The notes below the pieces were generated by a model. It was not told the DNA's origin and ran no database searches. It was given only the letters and a program-made list of their open reading frames with translations. Shown here in pieces: positions 11,703 to 26,317 of a stretch of 64,000 bases of DNA (the stretch's first letter is position 1; every line of letters starts with the position of its first letter). The DNA comes from Pipra filicauda. Its lineage: Eukaryota; Chordata; Aves; Passeriformes; Pipridae. The position numbers and the translations under genes are program-made. The DNA lies in the NCBI RefSeq assembly GCF_003945595.2, contig NW_024104665.1, positions 1,393,651-1,457,650 of the forward strand. Direction: 5' to 3'.

Positions 11703-14700
11703 TTTTAAAAAATGCTTGGAAAGCAGCATTAGCCACCTTAATGAAGATTTGAATGAGTTAGATATCTGTGATGTTGAAAAGATACTAGATACCTATCTAT
11801 ATTACCTTTTTTAATTCATTGTGCATTAAAATGCTGAAACTCGCTTTGAGTCTTACTTTACTGTTTGGTGGTTTTATTTATTTAAAAGTTCTACTCACTT
11901 TAAGTTTTACTAGGTTTTCTGATTTTGATTAAAAAAGAACAAAGCCAAGGACTAAAGAGAAACAACATTCTGTGTAGAATTTTCAAAGCCCTTAACCATA
12001 CATCTACATATAGTCACTCAAAAAACTACAGTGTATGATGCAAGTGTCTACGCATATATAATCATTCATACACAATGTTGCTTTCACAATGCATAAATAA
12101 ATAATAATTTAAAAAATTGAAAAGAACTCACAGTGGATAGGGACCTATCCCATATATGAGAGGATGCATTAAAACTTGTTCCAGTTTGTCTTGACCTGAT
12201 AGTACTTTAGGAACAAACTTGCCCTCACTGTCAAATGTTTTAATTCCACAAAAAGGGGGGTTGTGGCTGTACAATCTAGCCAAAAGTTAATATATTTGGA
12301 CAAATAGCACTGATTTCCTCTGACTTTGAATTGGATTCATGTCATAATTGTTTCTCCAGGAAGGAAGGAAGGAAGACATTAAATATTAATGCTTAGAGTA
12401 AAACATAGATCTGCTGCAGTTTTACCCCTGATGTGCAGGATTCATAATTCCCTTGTACATATGCAGATGCATTCCTTATATACTTCATAAATTCCACATG
12501 AATAAGTTTCAGAACCACTGCCAGCCCCAAAGCTGCCCCATTAACTATGAAAAGTGCTCAAATACCATGGTGATAGCCACAGAATAAGAAACCTCATAAT
12601 TTCCACATACTCTTCTCAAACTATTAGACCACTGTTTTGCACAAAGTAATTTATTCATCTTTGAGCAGACGTTTTATCATCTTACAGCAAAGAAAAATCT
12701 GTCCTACATATTGGTTTTATACAACTGAATATTCTACAGTTCCCTTGTGCCTTTAAAAGCATGAACCAAACATAAAGATCTGGTTCATGAGAAGAAATTT
12801 GCACAAGGTCCGAGAAATGAATTTTGTGATATATTGCCCTCAGCTCAATGTGCAATTACTATCAATGTATATTGCATGCAGATATCTGATATAATATTTC
12901 TCTCTGCATTTTACATTTTGCTTGATTTCTCCCCTGCCTCTTCCACTGGAAACTGCTGCCTTTCCCTTTGAATTCTACATTCCCCAGCATTCTTTTAGCT
13001 AGAATAGACTGCTGTGGTGACTACTACCTTCTTAACTTCAGGAGGCATTGCAGACAAAAAGGATTGTTTCCCTGGCTACCTCAGAGCTGGGTCCTAGGAA
13101 TTTATTGTGCCCCCCACGATCCACAGTAAGTAAGGACAGCATAGCACAGAAAGGAGCATCAATATGTTGAGATGTCCTCTGAGCCACAATCTCATCTTGG
13201 TACCATCTCATGCCACAGTGCAGCAGTAGGCACTGGAACTGAGGTCACGCTGAAAGCAGTAAGACTAGATAAGCATGGTGTTACGTCCCCCACTAGAGAA
13301 ACCTTCAGCCGCATTATTTCCAGTTTCCTCAGTGATGAAACAACAGTGAGTTGTGTTTCTGTCTCATTTCCCCTTCTGCACTGTGGATATGACACTAAAA
13401 TCATATTTTCAAAAGTACGGCGCCAGTTTTTCTAAAGACATCTATGTCTATATTAGCAAGTAGGACAATGCAATAGGAGCAGATCTACACAACAAAACAG
13501 TTGGTGCTGCAGATGCAGCACCCACACTACATGTATTCATGGAGGCGGTGGGGTGGAAAGGGTAACTCAGACCAGCTCTTGGCTGGTTCTGTGGGCTGGC
13601 TACCTCTAATGTCTTTCGACTCAATGTAGATCTGGAAAGAGCTGGGTTTGCGTGCTCTGACACAGCCTCACTAGGTGAGACCCAGCATAAGAAATGGGCG
13701 TGGATGATCCAAATATTAATATACATGTACCTGCCACCAGCTCCCACTTCAGCACCAATATAGAAGGTACATTTTCAAAAAACCTCAACACACGGAATGT
13801 TAGAATCGTCTGAAGGTATCATCAGTTACTGACAGCAGATGAGTGCAGTTAGAAAACTTGGTCTCTCACATAGCAGCTTAGATAGTCAGGAAAACCTAAC
13901 CCTAGTTGTAGCTTTGGCCATCTGAGTACATAGCCCTGAAATCTCAAGGATCTGGTCTGCAAAAGTTCTGGTTCAGCTGCTTATTTTTGATATGGGGTGA
14001 TGTAATTTACTGATGCCAGCTCTTAGTGCTTTTATTGCACAGCTTGTGGTTTCATCATCCTCCATAAACTCCAGGTCCAAGCGTTACGAGACAAGCAGAA
14101 TCTCTCTTTCCTCATTTATGAAACAAGTTCCAAAGCATATGTTTTTAAGAATTTGTAAGTGAATGTCATTAATTGGAAGATATTAATTGTACCTTTGAAC
14201 ATTTTATCAATAGTGTTGAGTATTCTTCTACCTACCATTTGTCTCTTTTTTGCTTTTTTGTGCAATGACTGACTATTATAGCCCTTACTAAAGAGGGCTA
14301 AAATAGGAATACAGTTATTAAAGGGTTGAATAATGTTGCACTTCCTCAACATTAACCAGGAAGGACGAAGTAAACATTGCTTTTGTTCTCTTTGGGACGG
14401 AAACCTGACGAAAGCAGAGGCTTCTTTGATAAAAACATCTTTATTTGAAAAGAAATTAAAGGGTTTGTTTCCCTTTGTGCAGTCATATAAACCAGCAGCC
14501 GATCTGTTTCTTTGACCATAGTTTGTGGCCTGTGTGACCATGCACTTGGTTCACAAGCCCGCTTTAAGCTCATCTTGAGTCTTTCGGGGTACTCGTCTGG
14601 TTTGCTTCTTCTTCCCCTGGTTTTCTGTCTTCAGTCTGAAATTTGCAAAACTAAGTAGAGAATGCCAACATCTATCCACACATTTACATACCTACACAAG

Positions 14701-17700
14701 CAGCACACAATGCCATGCAAATTCCCAAGCGGCTTGGCACGTGCACTTATATTTGTTACATGTGACTGAGTTTTGATGTGAAAGGTTACATTGTTTCATA
14801 AAAGAGCTTATGTCTTTCTGTTCTTTTAAATACAAAACCCAAAACACTTGTGCTCTCTTGTTTAGATGTGTTTTTCCCAGTTCACGGTAAACGAAGTGAA
14901 ACTCAAAATGCAAAGATGTCTCTTCAGGTGTCTGAAATGTAACCACCTGGTTCTGAAGGTGGTTTGTAATATGAAACAAATGGAAACAAGAACCACGGCT
15001 GTGAAAATATAAAAATGAAGTAGTCTTGGCAGAAAGTGGAAGTTGAACAGCTTTCATATAGCACAAGAAGTCCCTAAGCAATACTTCTAAATGGTTTACT
15101 AGATAGCACGTCTGCTTCATTCATCAGAGAAGACAGATTTTTCTTGAATAACACAACCCTTTGAATCTATTTTTTGCCTTTACATTCTCAAGGTCTCTCC
15201 ATACTATGTTTCAATAAAATCAGTGTCCAAGGGCTTTTATTTTTTTTTTTATCTGTGACTTGGAAAAATGACATAGCAGCTCAGATTACAGGGTAAAATT
15301 TAGATGATGCTTGAACTCTGTAAACTTCCCCCCATCCAAAGCCCAGACTATAATATCATGATATACATATCTTTCAGATGGATATCTAGTTTTCTGTGCC
15401 AGAAAAATATTTTAATTATTTAATTTACTAAAATGGTTACTTTGCTTAGCAAACTAGCATCTTAACTCTAGGCTTGAACTACAAAATGATTAATCTTTTT
15501 ACATACATGTTAATACCTCTCATAATACATTAGTTCAGCTGTCTTCACTGCACAGCCATCTTCCACCCTGCCAAGTTTGTGCCAAATCACAAAACTAATT
15601 TTTAAAATAAAACCTTTCATTTAAAAATGGTTTGTTAGAAATCTTCTGAGCATTCATATGTCAGAGAAGTAGAGAATTTAAAACAAGGAGTTGAAGTGCA
15701 ACAGGGTGAGGCCATGTCCTTTAACACAATATTTACACTTTGTAATTAAAAATGATACCATATAAATCAGACATCTCCTGTTCTGTGGCACAGATTACAC
15801 AGTCGTAGGGACTGTCCACGTTAGGTCAAAAGAGTTGATGTCTGAGCAAAATGTGAGGGCAGAGAGGAATGAGAAATTTACAGAACAATGTCCCTCCTAG
15901 AGAAGGGTTTGGTACATTTATATTTCTCAAACCTTTCTGTTGATTATCTGAAACAGGTGTTAAATCAAATCTATGTTGTATAGCAAGCAATCCAGAAAAG
16001 GAGAGTCAGATTTCATAGCAGGGTTAAGCTAAATCCAAATGGAGACATAAGTAGATGAGTTCCTCTGCTCCTTTTGCAACCTGCCAGTCATAAGCATCCA
16101 GTTGTAACACATTTATGCTGTTTTCAGACTGAAAATAGCAACTAAAATTATTCCAGCTCAAAGCAAGAACTCAAGATCTGGTGGTTTTCTACGTCCATCC
16201 GTGAAGACACACAGTTTTGGCAGAAATCAGTAACAAACCTGATAGCAGCTCTTAGGGACATTATATCCTCTTTAAAAATTCTGTCTTCTGCATTATTTAT
16301 TGCTAAGACAGCTAATGACTTTTCAGCTTCTAGAAGCTTGGAGCTGCTTAGATGGAGCAAAGGGTACAATTAATTTCTGTCCTTATTTCATAGCTGTTGG
16401 CTCAAGGTTTACCAGCACTACAGGTAATGCTGAGTTTTGCCATCCCTGGGAGGCAATAGCTATCAGTAGCTCAGGAACAACTAAATCCTGGAAAGTCATT
16501 CATATTTGTCCCACTTGCTCCTCTAGCAATAGCCATACCCTCAAATGATGAACCAACTCTTTGCACAGCAGCAGCAGCCAGATTGGCTTTCCAGCATGCC
16601 GCTCCCTTGGTCATGTCATTGCATTTTTCCCAGATGGTAACAAAAGCAGGAAAAATTATCTTCATATACATCACATTTTGCTTTCAGTAGAACAAAAGGA
16701 CTGCTTTTAAGAATCCATAATGGTGAGCTGGTATTCTAACACCAGAAGTCTTGTTATAAGCTGATAAATAAATACAAGTGCCACTCATTCAGTACCTTGA
16801 TGCTGCCTTCACTGGCATGGCTGTGGATGATAAGTGACTTCTGTCTTTTATTCTAAGAGCTTTAAGCAGTACATATCACTAACACCACTATATGTATGGT
16901 TAAACTTTCTCTATTACTCTTCAATCCTCTTCTTAGGCTGCAACCCTAACTATTTTTGATCTGACAGAGAGAAAAGTAATCTGTTTAGTATTTAAATTAA
17001 GTGGCAATAAGCCATATAAATCTTGAAAGATAAACAGTTATATAAGAGTTTTCAGTAAGGTACAAAGACTGTGCAAATCTAGTTTTACATGAAATTTAAA
17101 ATGAATGAATACATTGAATACATGAATGCCCATGACAGATGGTACCCACCGACTGTACCTCTACCGAGGTACAGGTGAGCACCAGGGGAAGAAAATGCAT
17201 GGGGCACAGTGAGGCTATGTTGAAAGGGTTATTGTTATTGATACAAATTTATTAGTAATAGTTACAAAGGATTTTTTATTTTCTAAGAAGAACAGTTAGG
17301 ATGAAATCCTGGCTGCAGGAAGTGCCAGAGCAGATTCCTACGCACTCCACGCATTGGTGTTTTTGCCCTAAACTGACTTTTCCTCTGTGCTTAATCTCAT
17401 GGGCACTTCTGTAAATGCAACCCTAAAAATGTTTTTGCATATAATGGAGTCCATTCAAAATTTTAGAGTAAGTGTGCATTTTTCCAGTGGCTTTGGAGAG
17501 CTATGAATTACACAGGTTAATTTTTGTTAAAATGTTTCTATCAATTTAAATCAAGGTTCTTAAAATGGCCATATGCTTCTAATTATTCTTTCAGAGATGA
17601 TTTTCTCCCTTTTTCAGTTAATTTTTCTGTGGCTGTGTTAGGTTTGTAATGACCTAGGAAATCACTAATCAAAATCAATGGAAAGTGAAGTTTTATTCTC

Positions 17701-18755
17701 TGTTATAATTGCTTGTTTAAAAACTGTTAAAGATAAAAAGTTACTGTGATGGGTGTTTTTTCATTAAATATTTCATGGCAACAAGAGTGGCTGAAGATTA
17801 TATTAAATGAACATTTGATCCGTCAAAGAGTCTCGTTAGACAAATCCTACAAAAATGACAAAGAATTCTTTGTTTTTCTTCATCCCATATGACTTGATCA
17901 AGGCAATCCACTGAGCACTTCTCAAAGTCATGTTCTAAACACAGCTATTTTTGGACTTTATTTGCCTGAAAGAGCAATATGACAATCTAACCGCTGAGTT
18001 GAAACAGTGAAGTAGTATGATGCTGGGTTTGCTTTTATTAGAGGGATTTCCAGGACCCAATGGAGAATACGAGGAAAAGGAAACCTGGTAGCTGATCAGA
18101 CAAATTTCTTCAAGTGAGTAGTATGTGCTAGGCAAAGACTGAGGTGGCATCATTCAGGTTTCTTTCCTTCCTAGGCTACAGACCAGCCCCAACACATGCA
18201 GAGGTTAAAGGGCTTATCCAGGTGTGCACAATGGAGAGCGCAGAGATCCACAAGCTATTTCCAGATGGCTGCATCTGTGCAATACAATGCACCACTGGCT
18301 AGAGGCAGTTCAGGGTTTAAAGTGGGTTTGCCGTGTCCGTACACTCACCCTGCCTCTGGTCTTTGAAAGCTGAGATGTCCTGCCTTACACTCCACTGCAC
18401 AAAATAGCTATGTCTTTTGCAAAATACAGAAAGGAGGGGGAGAACTGCAGGTTTCTCTGCTTTTGTTCTGTTTTGATTTATTACAGAGTAGCCTTTTTTC
18501 CTCAAATTATTCTAAGTAATGTCCTCATCCTGTTAGAAGCTGTGCTACTTCCTGGGCAAATATGAAAGCAATGACCTATTACCTATTACAGCAGCATCTT
18601 TTGCTGCTTCTCACTAACTCTTGTCCTGCCCCCATGCCTGTATCAGTGTTCTGTAGGGTGACGCTTATTGTGTATTATATGTATAGGCTTCTTGCATAAA
18701 TGATATTCACTAAGATGAGGTAGATATATCTGTTCTATGGCTTTGGGCATATATC
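11703..18755. other. Gene-poor intergenic sequence, nothing recognised
   Basis: About 7 kb of AT-rich sequence. Open frames of up to about 140 residues (for example on the minus strand at 14116-14541 and 14692-15120) have no familiar motif and look like chance frames. A short AAGG tetranucleotide run lies at about 12359-12376. A perfect small hairpin lies at 17153-17174. Confidence 0.5.
17153..17174. repeat. Short perfect inverted repeat (9-bp stem, 4-nt loop)
   Basis: CTGTACCTC is followed by the loop TACC and then GAGGTACAG, an exact reverse complement. Function unknown; a hairpin this small may be chance. Confidence 0.7.
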
Positions 18756-18893
18756 ACAGAGTCACAGAATCATTCAGGTTGGAAAAGAGCTCCAAGTTCA
18801 TCAAGTCCGACCTTCTACCTAGCACCACAAGCGTGTTCACCAGTAAACCCTATCCTCATGTGTCATATTCACACATTTTTTGAACACTTCCAG
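18756..18893 (-). mobile_element. Short CR1 LINE 3' tail
   Basis: The plus strand reads as the reverse complement of a CR1 tail: CACAGAATCATTCAGGTTGG, then AAAAGAGCTCCAAGTTCATC, AAGTCCGACC, a diverged middle and TTTTTTGAACACTTCCAGG. It is about 140 bp and strongly 5' truncated. Confidence 0.85.
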
Positions 18894-21649
18894 GTATATA
18901 TTTGCTGGTGTGTACAAACTATGTCACTGTCATCTGCTTGAAATCATATGAATATATAAGCTTTGTATACTGTTAACATGGATCTAAAAATTTAAGTTAA
19001 ATGTGTCGATGTTTTCACCTTGACAGGAATTGGTCTTTTCTTCCAAAAGCTGCAGAGACAGATTCTTTGCATGACATTCACTGAGACAAACATGCAGATA
19101 CATTTAGACTTTGACACAACCTTTGCTCAAAAGGTGGAGAAACCAAAAAGCAACAGATCAAAGCAACACAACAAATCTTATAAGTTTTAATTAAGCATAA
19201 GCAGCTGCATCCTGTCTTCTCAGAAAAAGTCCCATTATTTGTGCTATATAACATTAATGCTTACTGAATTGTAAAGCTCAAGGGAACTCAAGGCACAATT
19301 TGGAAGAGACAAACATTTGTTTTTCAGAAACAGATTCATTATTGTTTGAAGTAGTGGTATAATCTAACCAGAGATCTTATGGGAATATCTTTGAAGAGTT
19401 CTGTCTCTGCAAATCAATTTAATTTGTAAGAAAAGGAAATAAAATTACTAAAAAGGATCGGATTAGTATTGCAAAGAGAACATTGATGATATTTCTTCAA
19501 GGAGACATTTTACCCTTTAGAAAATCATCAGGAAAAAAAATACCTTTAAAAGAATTTTTTAAAAATTAATTATTTTCTATCTTATGGAGTGCTGAAAAAC
19601 ATGAAAATGGAGAAGGTTTTGGACACAATCTCCCAAAGGGGGATTTGAACTTTTGTCTTTTTAAGAAAATAATCTCAAAGTGGCTTAGAGCAGTACTAAT
19701 AACAGCAAGATATTTCTCTAGAGATTCTGGCAACAGAAGCAGCACAGATTCAGTGTAGTTCTAGTAATTCAAGCATGGCTTTGGAGTATGTGCTCACACC
19801 CAGGCTGTGTTTGCACTTCCAAGAACTTTTTGACTGTAAAGAGATTTTCTTTCTGCAAAAATAATCATACAGCAGTAACCAAGTCAGATTTCTTTTATCA
19901 GAAATTCTGATTAAAACACAGACTTCTTGGGTCTGATAGATTTCTGAACCATACTTGGTACCAGGAATACAACTGATAAAGAAGATGCCTAAATATAAAT
20001 AGCTTGTACCATTGAGAAGCCTCACCAGGGCAGAAACTTTCTAGAAATACAAAGCAGAGACTGTCTTCAGTCAGTGAGCACTTGCAAAAGACATATAATC
20101 AAGGGTATATTTATTGCCAAATATAGCTGCTACTGTAGCACTTACATTTTTCATTTTTATTGTATTCATTAAGTTTGTTCAAAGGAAATTGCAATAGATT
20201 CATGTTTGTTAGCACCAGCCTACGCAACATCAACACTTCAGGAGAGCAATGTGGCCAGGCAGCAGCACAAGACAACAAAGACAAACAGATCTCACTAGTT
20301 GAGTCAATCAGCCATTACTTGAATTTGAAATGTTGTATGATGTTATTATTCATTGTTAATTCTTGTTAACATGCTTGGCTGAGAAAAGGAAGGTGTGGAG
20401 TATAGCACCTCAAAGAGGACGCAGCCTGAGCTATCTGGAGCTGTTCAGTGTTACTCAGAGGTTCATATTAAAAATGTGCTGACTGGCTAGCACTCTGGAA
20501 AATCCCTGTTGGACTTCTCAGCTGAAAGTGGTTATTGGAGAGTACCGAACAAATTCAGATCCTATAACCAGTAATTAAACTCTGTATACTATTCTCCAAA
20601 TTTGTTAGCTTGTACTTGAAGATACTTCTTACACCACACTACAATAGCTTCGAAGATCTTCAATGTCTTCCTAAAATTGCCCTAATGATTCCTGTAAAAA
20701 AGAAAAGAAGTTTCTTTAATTCCATGAAAATATTAGTGTGACTCATGAATAAACCTTTGACCTTGTCCCTTTTTCAATGTCAAACTTACTGACAGAGCTG
20801 TGAGCACATCTCTTGTTGTCCCAAGGCAGAATTGGCAAAATTCCACCTAACTGTATAGGCATAGAATGGCAGAAAAAAGCAACTGAAACTTGGCATGAAA
20901 CCATGAGGGACCTGCTTTGTGAATTGTCCTTGAATGAGAACTTCAAAATGTGGTGCATTTCCACAAGTATGATTTCAGAATGACAAATAAATAACAGATT
21001 TTTTTTAATGAGAAATCTCTGAAGAAAAAGATAAATTAAATGAAAAAGATGAGTATGAATATGGAGGGGTTTAATTTTATAAAAATAATGTTATTGTTTT
21101 TAATCTTATAAAAAGAGAAATGCTCGGAAAAGGAGTTGAAGTTTGTTGTTAAGGGCTTTTTTTTAACCACAGACAATTTTTCTTCCTAGGAATTATAAAA
21201 ATACCTAAAAAGGTCAAACATTTTCTGCAAAAATCTTTATTTGGACCAATGGCTAGATTTTTAACTAGAAGAAAAGATGGAAAATGGCAAGATTTTTAGC
21301 CAGGAGAAAAGATGCAAAATTTTCAGCTGTAATAGCTGTATTTCTTTATGGATTTCTAAGCAGAAAAAAAAATTTCTCAGAGAAAGGAAGAAAACCAGGC
21401 TTACTTAACTTGTCCTTGCAAACATAGGTGTGTTGCATCCCAGAATATCTGCCAGATTGCTCTCAGCAACATTGGTAATTCTTATACCCAAAACTGAACT
21501 GCGAAGTCTAATTTTCACAGCTTGTCTGCTGAGCGAGGAAGTCAGTCTCTGAAAGAGCATAGACCTTAAGACAATTTTTTTGTTGTTGTTTCCTAATAAT
21601 CAGACTTTTGTCTAACAGTTATTTTTATAATATTTCTGAATGTTCAGCT

Positions 21650-21682
21650 TTTATTATTATTATGATAATGATAATGATTATA
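21650..21682. repeat. Imperfect trinucleotide/hexanucleotide repeat (TTA, GATAAT)
   Basis: TTATTATTATTAT runs into GATAATGATAATGATTAT, a short microsatellite. Confidence 0.8.
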
Positions 21683-24600
21683 AAGACCAAACAGGAACAA
21701 AGCCCACATATGCTAAAAATTTTGCAAATACAAAGGAACTAGATATTCTTATTCTTCCAGAGAGTGCAAACTTGAAATAGGAAGGGTAGAAAGTCATTCA
21801 TAAGGTGTAGGTAAATCAATCAATGAGACTGTAGTAGTGGTAAGCTTGTTCTTCTGATAGTCACTTATTTTTTTCTCTTCCGTTGAAAAAGGAGAATTTT
21901 ACTGGGCTTTCAGAGGGTTTTTTCCCCCAGTTCTTAGGGTAAGACTTCGAGGATTTTCTACCGGAGAGGAAGAAGAGTGGAAGGGCAGGCAGAATAGAGC
22001 TGGGAAGAGAAGATTACAAGACAGAGAGCAAGGCAATAAATGCCCAGTCAGTAGGTGGTAGAGGGTGTCAGCTGGGTGTTGTCCTCATTCGCTGCCTGGG
22101 GGTTGTTTCTGCTGCTGTCGCTCTTCTCCTTGCTCCTGCAGACTATATTTCCTGTTTGGTTCCCTGTTGCAAGTCCTTCTTCATCCCAAGAACAGCAGTG
22201 CTGGAGGAGTTCAACTGTTCTTAGAAGCATGTGAAAATCTTTTGAGTTGAGTTTGGTAGTTTCCACAGGGTTATGATAGTGACCAGCTACACCTCAGAGC
22301 CTGAAAGCACAAGTGGAGTCTGTCATGGGAATATGACTACAATATGGGATCCCAGGATCTGGACCTGCCAGTGCTCACCCATGAATGAGAGTTTAAATAT
22401 AATCCTGTTAAGGTAGGACATGATATGACCCAAAGAATTCTGAAGGGATCACAGTGGAAGATATGCTGTTTGTTAGTCACCTGCAACTAGACTTGGAGAA
22501 CTGAAAAGATGAATTTTGTCTGGAGACTGAGCATAGGGAGGGATTTTTGGATGAACTGAAGTAAATTTTTTTTTATCTCCACAAATAAAGGTATTAAAAT
22601 TGCATTAGCTTTAAGGTATTCATACTGTGTGATATAGTGCGGCTGGAAAATTGAACTGGAAAATTAAACTAGAAAATTAAAATTAAAATTGTGGTGCTTC
22701 TTGAATTTAGTATTTATTTTCATTAGAAGCAAAAGGCTGTTGGAGTTCTTCTTAAAGAAAGTATAATGATCTTTTTTGATATTGCTTGTATAAGACCAGT
22801 GGAAACTCTAGCTGCTTCATTTTAAAGGTAGGATTCTGGTAATCATCTGCTCTTGAAGTTTCTGGTGTTTTCTTTAATAAAATACTTGGTGAAATAGGGC
22901 TTCTCTTGCTGCAATTGTCAGTCAGTGCAATTGAGATTAGTGTAATTGTCTCCAAGTAACCTTTATACCCCCAGACTGAGAGATTGCTATGATACGATGG
23001 GTTTCTCCCCAAAAGAAGAAAATTCAGCTTCTTTAACATTGCCTTATACATTATGGAAAGAAGAGGATGGAGGGAGGGAGGAAAAAATATACTTTTCTTC
23101 TAAAATCTCCAGGGATTTATAACCTTCATATCTCCTTGCTGTCCCCCAAAGTTCTTCCCTTCACAATTTCTGGATTTAAGTTTTCTAAAACAGACACTGC
23201 ATAGTTGTTGATATGTTTTGTTGCACTATTTTAAGGGCAAGAGTAATACTCAATATTCTACTAAAAATTACTTTGGTGTACATCGAAAGTACCCCAAAAT
23301 ATGTGAGCTGGATTTCCTGGCTTAGAGGAGAAAGATAGACACTGATAAATAGTTCTTGCATCCTTTTTCATGAAGTACTGGTCCCTGTAGTGTAAGAGTT
23401 TGGGTGAGTTTACTTGTTTTGCTGTTGTCAGTGTGATGGGTTTTCTTATTTCTAATATTATTATACTTCTGTTAGTTACCTAGAACATCAAGGCTTTTCC
23501 TTCAGTGCTGCCAACTTACAGAAACATCCCTATCAAGACTCCTCTTTCCAAGCTGGTCTAGGTGCCTCACTGAGTAATTACTCATCTCTTCTGGCATTTC
23601 ATGAAGTTATTTAATCTCCTATTCCTACAAACAGCAAATGTTCTATAGTTGAGAGGTATCATTTTTAGCTTCTTTCATAGTGCAGAGATAACATTCACTT
23701 TGGGACATGGTAATACCACTCTGCTTGCTCATTAGCTTCCCACTTATGTTCTTGCACACTCCTTCAAAGTCTTCATCTGGTTGTTGTACTGAAGAAATTA
23801 ATCTACTAAAAAAGATATATTAGTGTTTAATAGTTATTTCAGATATTTCTGTGAAGATTTTGGGCCATAGCTGTGTTCCTTACTATAACCTGAATTGTCA
23901 GCTCTTTCTTTGGCAGTAGTGTCCCAAGGCTGTAACAGAGACTGTCTCACCCAATATGCAGGTAGAAGGGTGCAGGACAGACCTACTTCTGAAGAATGTG
24001 GAAAAATTGTTTGGTGGGATCTGCAGAGATGGACGGAGGTGACTCTTGCCATCCTGTGAGCTCCTCTTGAACTGGTTAAAGCTTTGAATTACATAATGTA
24101 GTGGAAACCTCAGGCTTGTGGAATCTCCTTCATTCCCCACATATCCTGTTGTTTGTACTTGACCTAATGAGCAGGACAGAAGCACGAAAGTCTGTGACCT
24201 TCTGTCTCTCCTTAGAAGTCACCTTGAGGAAGCATTTAGACACAAGCAATTGCTATTCCTATGTGGCATGTTCTGATAGATGGAAAAATAGTGGTGTCTC
24301 TAAAGGAGTGGCAGCTTTTTCTCTTTGGATGCAGAAGTTATTCTTTATAGCTAGTTTTTAAGTGACAAATAACCCAAATGTTATTCTTTGTGCATTAATG
24401 ATGCTTAAAAGTGGTTATCAGCATTGTTTCACTGGCTTAGTACCATCAAAGAGAAATGATCAGTGTGTACTCTACTGGGACTGCAAAAACAAGTTTTGGC
24501 TTCATCTGTAAAACTAGGAGGAAGACAAGGAAGGGAGAGATTTGTTGTTCTTGACTTATTTTTTCCCTTTAGACAAAGACTATAGCATGTGTGCATGCAC

Positions 24601-25546
24601 CATTCAAATGGAACAGTTATGGTAACTCATAATAAAAAACAAAGAAAAGGTGACAGCACTCTCTCTTCCCCTGCAATCTATTACACAGCACACTGAAATA
24701 GTTGAGTATTCACCTAGAAGTGGATGAAGAGCAAACAGAGGATGAGAACGTGACGCACAACGTGGCAGTGAGAGCACTCACCTGGGAGAAGGTGAGTGCT
24801 GTGTACTCTGTGCAAAATGAAAGTGCATCAAGACATTGAAAGCAAGCCACTGAGTAGTGTCTGGAAGATATTTCAGGCGTTTCTCTGGAAGTGTGAAAGG
24901 ACATGTTGAGGTTGCAGGCAAGGGATTTGAACCTGAAATGCTGTTTTGTGAGTGTAGCCCTTCAACAATACATGGACATATACTACTCTTATTGAGAAAA
25001 ACGTTATGCCTCTGGCAAAAGAAAGTATTAAGACAGGAGAATAAGCCAAGGAAAAAGTACGTTTGGGATTACAGTCACAGAAAACCGTACACTGAAAGGG
25101 ACCTCTGGATATCAGGTACTGTAGCTTTGTTCCCTGAGAGCTCACTTTAATGTTAAATAAGGTCACTCCAACCAAGTGTCCCACCTGGTATAAATGGACT
25201 TCCTCTAATCTGTTCTCATTTACAAAACCGAAAAGAATTTCAGGAACTCTTGGAAAATGTATCATTTGCATTCACTTTACATTGGTCTAGTACACTAAAG
25301 CATCACATGCTAATCACAAATGTGGCACTGAGGTAAGGTGTTGCAAGTCGTGCTAAGGAGTAATAAAGAACTATTAATCTGATACAGGAATTGAAATCGA
25401 CAATGCATAATGAAGCAACAGAGAAAGGTTAGCAGAAGGAGGACAAATGAAAGAAAATATCAAATAAAGCAGAAAAGCTTAGCTTCTTAATAATTTTGCC
25501 AAGTGACTTAGCAACTGCTAATGTGGAACAGGAGGCACAGAACAGC

Positions 25547-25569
25547 TTTTTTTTTTTCTTTTTTTTTTT
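25547..25569. repeat. Poly-T tract
   Basis: A T run broken by a single C. No retroelement sequence that I recognise is attached. Confidence 0.85.
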
Positions 25570-26250
25570 GATTAACGATCAGGAGATTATGGTTTTAGGA
25601 AGGGAAAGATAAGGATATCCACAGATTTATCCCGACATGGTTAAGTGTGAAGATAAAAGCTATAATAGATTATATGGTTCAGAGTATAAGAGCTGGAAAT
25701 TTTAGTATGACAACTGGAAGAAGCATTTTAAGGCAGATAAAATAATGATATTTCACTGGAAGCCTAAAAAAGTGTTCAATTTGAAGTCCATGAAAATTGA
25801 AGAAAACAGTATTTAAAATTGTCAGCCTGAGGAAACCTCAGAGTGTTACAGTGTCTGTTCCCAGTGTTGTTTAACTTTAGTAAAGGGTTTTTGATGCCTT
25901 TGAGAATGGTATATGGACAAAGAGTGTCTTCTTGCTTGCTGGAAAGGGGTGATTAAATTGTCGCAGCCCGAAAGGGCTCAGTTTGATTTCCTTTTGCAGG
26001 TGGCCAGATGCTGTAGCCCAGGGGGCAACTGGGCAAGGAACACAGCGGGGACCCATCCTTTGTTTCATGAAGTGACTTTCTCATAAACCTGCAGATGATA
26101 GGGCTTTACTAGATCTAGATACAAAATTCTGATCTTAAACTGAGTAGGATGAAGAGAAAAATGCTTGGAGAGGTAAAGCGAAGCCACAATCTGGTGTTAT
26201 CTGAAAGAATCACTGAGGTATCTGCACTTCATCACTGCTTTTGGATTTTT

Positions 26251-26317
26251 TTGCACCCTTGCTATTTATATACATTTGCACCCATGCTATTTGCATACGC
26301 CTTTACATAGCAAGGGT
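26251..26317. repeat. Overlapping direct and inverted short repeats
   Basis: TTGCACCCTTGCTATTT (26251-26267) recurs with one mismatch at 26277-26292 or so. The 11-mer ACCCTTGCTAT (26255-26265) has an exact reverse complement at 26307-26317. No function is evident. Confidence 0.7.

Noticed and set aside
14692..15120. A 142-residue open frame on the minus strand
   Set aside because: It has no recognisable domain, no splice or promoter context and no repeat similarity; length alone is compatible with chance in 64 kb.
16148..16674. Adjacent minus-strand frames with an Ala-rich, Cys-containing look that suggested a retroviral env remnant
   Set aside because: No fusion peptide, CX6CC-type motif or other env landmark could be placed, and no pol or LTR is nearby.
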